Shown here: positions 61,728-64,000 of the stretch, piece by piece
How positions within the stretch are numbered: the first letter of the stretch is position 1
How the letters are laid out: every line of letters starts with the position of its first letter
Assembly (NCBI RefSeq): GCF_026914185.1
Contig: NC_070561.1
Coordinates: 1,116,001 to 1,180,000, forward strand
Reading direction: 5' to 3'
Length of the DNA stretch: 64,000 nucleotides
DNA from: Puccinia triticina
Lineage: Eukaryota > Basidiomycota > Pucciniomycetes > Pucciniales > Pucciniaceae
Notes under the pieces: generated by a model
Database searches by the model: none
Seen by the model: the letters and a program-made list of their open reading frames with translations, nothing else
Told to the model about the DNA's origin: nothing
Position numbers and translations under genes: made by a program

Positions 61728-64000
61728 GATTTAACGCTGGTAGTATTCTTTAACTGATGAATCCATTCTGGCAACCTTAAAATGATATTCCAATTGCCCT
61801 GGGCTGTTGAGCAGAAAATGGACAAAATAGTTTCACAGATAGACCGTTGGAGGGAGAAAAAAACATGGCGCCTTGTCTCCCCGCGCCTGATTCAAAAGAC
61901 AATTGACGGACTCTCGGACAATAGCATCACTCCTGCCCAATTTAAACGCGTTTAAAACGACTTCAGATCTGAAACTATCCGGGAAAATTATGTCCTAGGT
62001 GCTTCATTCAGTTTGCAACGGCCAAAGGTTATGGACTGTCAGAGAACAAAGGACAAATCCAGTTATCTTAACCAAGATACCACGCAGATAAAACTGACAA
62101 ACCAAGCTCAGGACAAAATGGAACAAAAGTAGCAAGAATGTATGTACTCATAAATGGCTCACAAAAAATTACAAACAAAAAATATAAAAATTCATAAAAA
62201 CTACAAAAACAAAACTACAAAACACAAAACACAAAAAAAACTACAAAATACAAAAACCATGGAAAAATTTCAGCATCTTCTTCTCTTTATCTGAATTATT
62301 AGAAATTGAAATATCTGTAGTAATTATATTTATTTTACTGCTTTAGGTAAACAATCCCACTATGAGTTGTTTAACTATGAAGTTTGTACCAACAGGATCA
62401 AAGATGAATCTGATAAGTCAAATACCTAGAAGTCCTCTTTTTTTTGTTTTTTTCCATTCTTTGAAGTTTCTGGGGGGTTTCATCTCTTATATTGTCACAT
62501 TTCTTGTTTTTTTTTTTCATTTTACTGTCACTGAACACTTTTTTGGGATACCTGCTCCTCTGCTTTCTTCAGTTTCCTGCCCATTTTCTTGAAATTTGTC
62601 CCAATCTGTTCTATTTTTTTCCAAATCAAATCTTTATTACATTTTTGAATTTTCCGGACAGCTTCATTCTTCTACTTCAAAAGCATTTTTCTTACTCATA
62701 AATTTGATTATTCCTACTTTTACTTCTGAAATGATCAATTTTTCCACTCATCATCCATCATCTTTTTTACAGAAATAGTCCATATACATATTCCTGATAT
62801 TATTCATGTTTGTAATTCTAGGACCTGCATTATTGAATGAATTTCCTGTTATCATGTATTGCTTCAATATTTTACTCTGTGCTGAAATCCCACCTGTGTA
62901 CATATGAGTTTGTTATTGATAATTGGGTGATATTTATTCATTTTTTAAATGCTGGTAAATTTGTAAACTATTTAAATTGAACACATAGCTGTGCATCTAA
63001 CTTAACAGAAGTCCCCCTGGTGGGAGGCTCGCTGTGGCTGGCCGCGAAGCGGCCCCTCCCGCAGGGAGGGACTTGCATATCATCCCCAATTTCATAGGGG
63101 AGCAGAAAGTACCAAATGGCTGTAAGGTTTTTTAACTTTTTAATAGCTCTGCCCCCAGCACCTCCAAAGGTCTGAGCCACAGTTTTCTGACCCTTTGACA
63201 TCTCCTCTACAATTCTGTCTCCTCAGAATTTTTGTATCACCACCAATGTATTTTTAATAAATTTCTGAAAAGTGACTTCTCAAGAAATGGATCTGCACAA
63301 GGATTCACAAGGCTGTGTTGCTTGTAGATCTTGTGGACCAAAAAATCTGCATGCTTTCTAGGTTGTATGTAAATTGACACATTGTATGTACAAAGCTAAG
63401 ATCACCACTGTTCTTCCCTCTGGCCAAATGTGGATCCACACATGGATCTTCCAAACTTAAGACATGGTTTGGAGTTTTGTTTTGCTGCCTTGACCAGATT
63501 CCTGAACACTTTTGCCACTAGGGAGTGCAGTCTTTGGATTGAGCGGCTGGAACAGGGGTCAAAATTTGCGCATTTATCAAGGCTACAAGACTGTATATTC
63601 AGTTTTCTTTTATTGTTTTTATCACAATTTATAGGGCTGTATTTTTATTTTTTGCACTGAATATCCCTTCTGCTCCTGCCAAAATTGAGGGATAGCAAAG
63701 AGCATCTCTAACGGAGCCGCGACTGGGCGTTCAGGGGCGAACTTTGGCCGCCCAGGTTCCTTTCTTGCGCGCTAACGGACCCGCAGAACAACCCTGGGAA
63801 CACTGCCGGGGGCAGTCAAACCCGCGATCACCTGCTGACTTCTGCAGGTCGCCTCCCAGCCGCAATTGACCAGACACACCTCCATCCACTTGACTTCATC
63901 AGCAAAGATGGTCCACAACACACCCCAACTCCTACTCGAAGCTTGCCAAGACAGAAAAAAACATGTCTGCATTGGATTAAGTCAAGAGTCCTCTCGATAA
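61728..64000. other. no supported gene; A-rich low-complexity tract
   Basis: 62158-62262 is a tract of A-rich words such as ACAAAACTACAAAA. 62440-62780 is T-rich. Near 63040-63072 GGCCGCGAAGCGGCC forms a perfect short hairpin, with CCCCTCCCGCAGGGAGGGACTT next to it. ORFs at 62362-62778, 62968-63201, 63430-63660 and 63772-63972 lack any family feature. Confidence 0.4.

Overview
The window looks like repeat-dense fungal chromosome, most likely from a rust fungus (Pucciniales). The grounds are short GT-AG introns of about 70-110 bp, a few ordinary fungal genes (a cytochrome P450, a mitochondrial 2-oxoacid dehydrogenase kinase, a multi-pass membrane protein) set in a sea of transposons, and Tad-like LINEs with an RNase H domain. 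The species is an inference. No rRNA, tRNA, bacterial operon or CRISPR was found.

Layout. 1-2248: a MITE and simple tandem repeats, no gene. 2249-31360: one composite Ty3/Gypsy element (A), bounded by a near-identical LTR pair (2249-2740 and 13917-14003 + 30960-31360). It carries a 44-bp-period array of palindromes (3034-3985), a broken pol (3985-7343) interrupted by two hAT-like MITEs, a spliced antisense gene (8091-8854) and a 3.36-kb terminal-inverted-repeat element (9501-12855) that holds a second palindrome array. Its 3' LTR is split by a minus-strand LINE (14004-30959, 8-bp target duplication). That LINE is split by an 11-kb chromodomain Gypsy element (C, 19339-30069, duplication GCCAT), which is in turn split by a solo LTR (24846-25884) and a 262-bp insertion (28480-28741). 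31361-35220: a small MITE and a P450 gene. 35223-43481: a truncated LINE and a second Gypsy element (B, minus strand) of the same lineage as A, again with an antisense ORF beyond its integrase. 43544-51410: LTR fragments, a proline-rich membrane protein gene and a pair of nested fold-back elements. 52018-54072: weak or broken ORFs. 55291-57300: the kinase gene. 57505-64000: a TIR element, LTR-like sequence, a serine-rich hypothetical gene and low-complexity DNA.

Most notable: element C appears to have a retrovirus-like expression plan. No ATG occurs from 19897 to 21731, and the first ATG is the gag-pol start at 21732. A GTAAGT donor inside the 5' LTR (20115) can join to an acceptor at 20995, so that the junction itself creates an ATG. 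Three further short introns keep one frame open for a 361-residue product that ends at 22305 in a frame different from gag. The last of these introns removes the gag-pol ATG, so splicing would switch between two proteins. I have read this from sequence only; RNA evidence would decide it.
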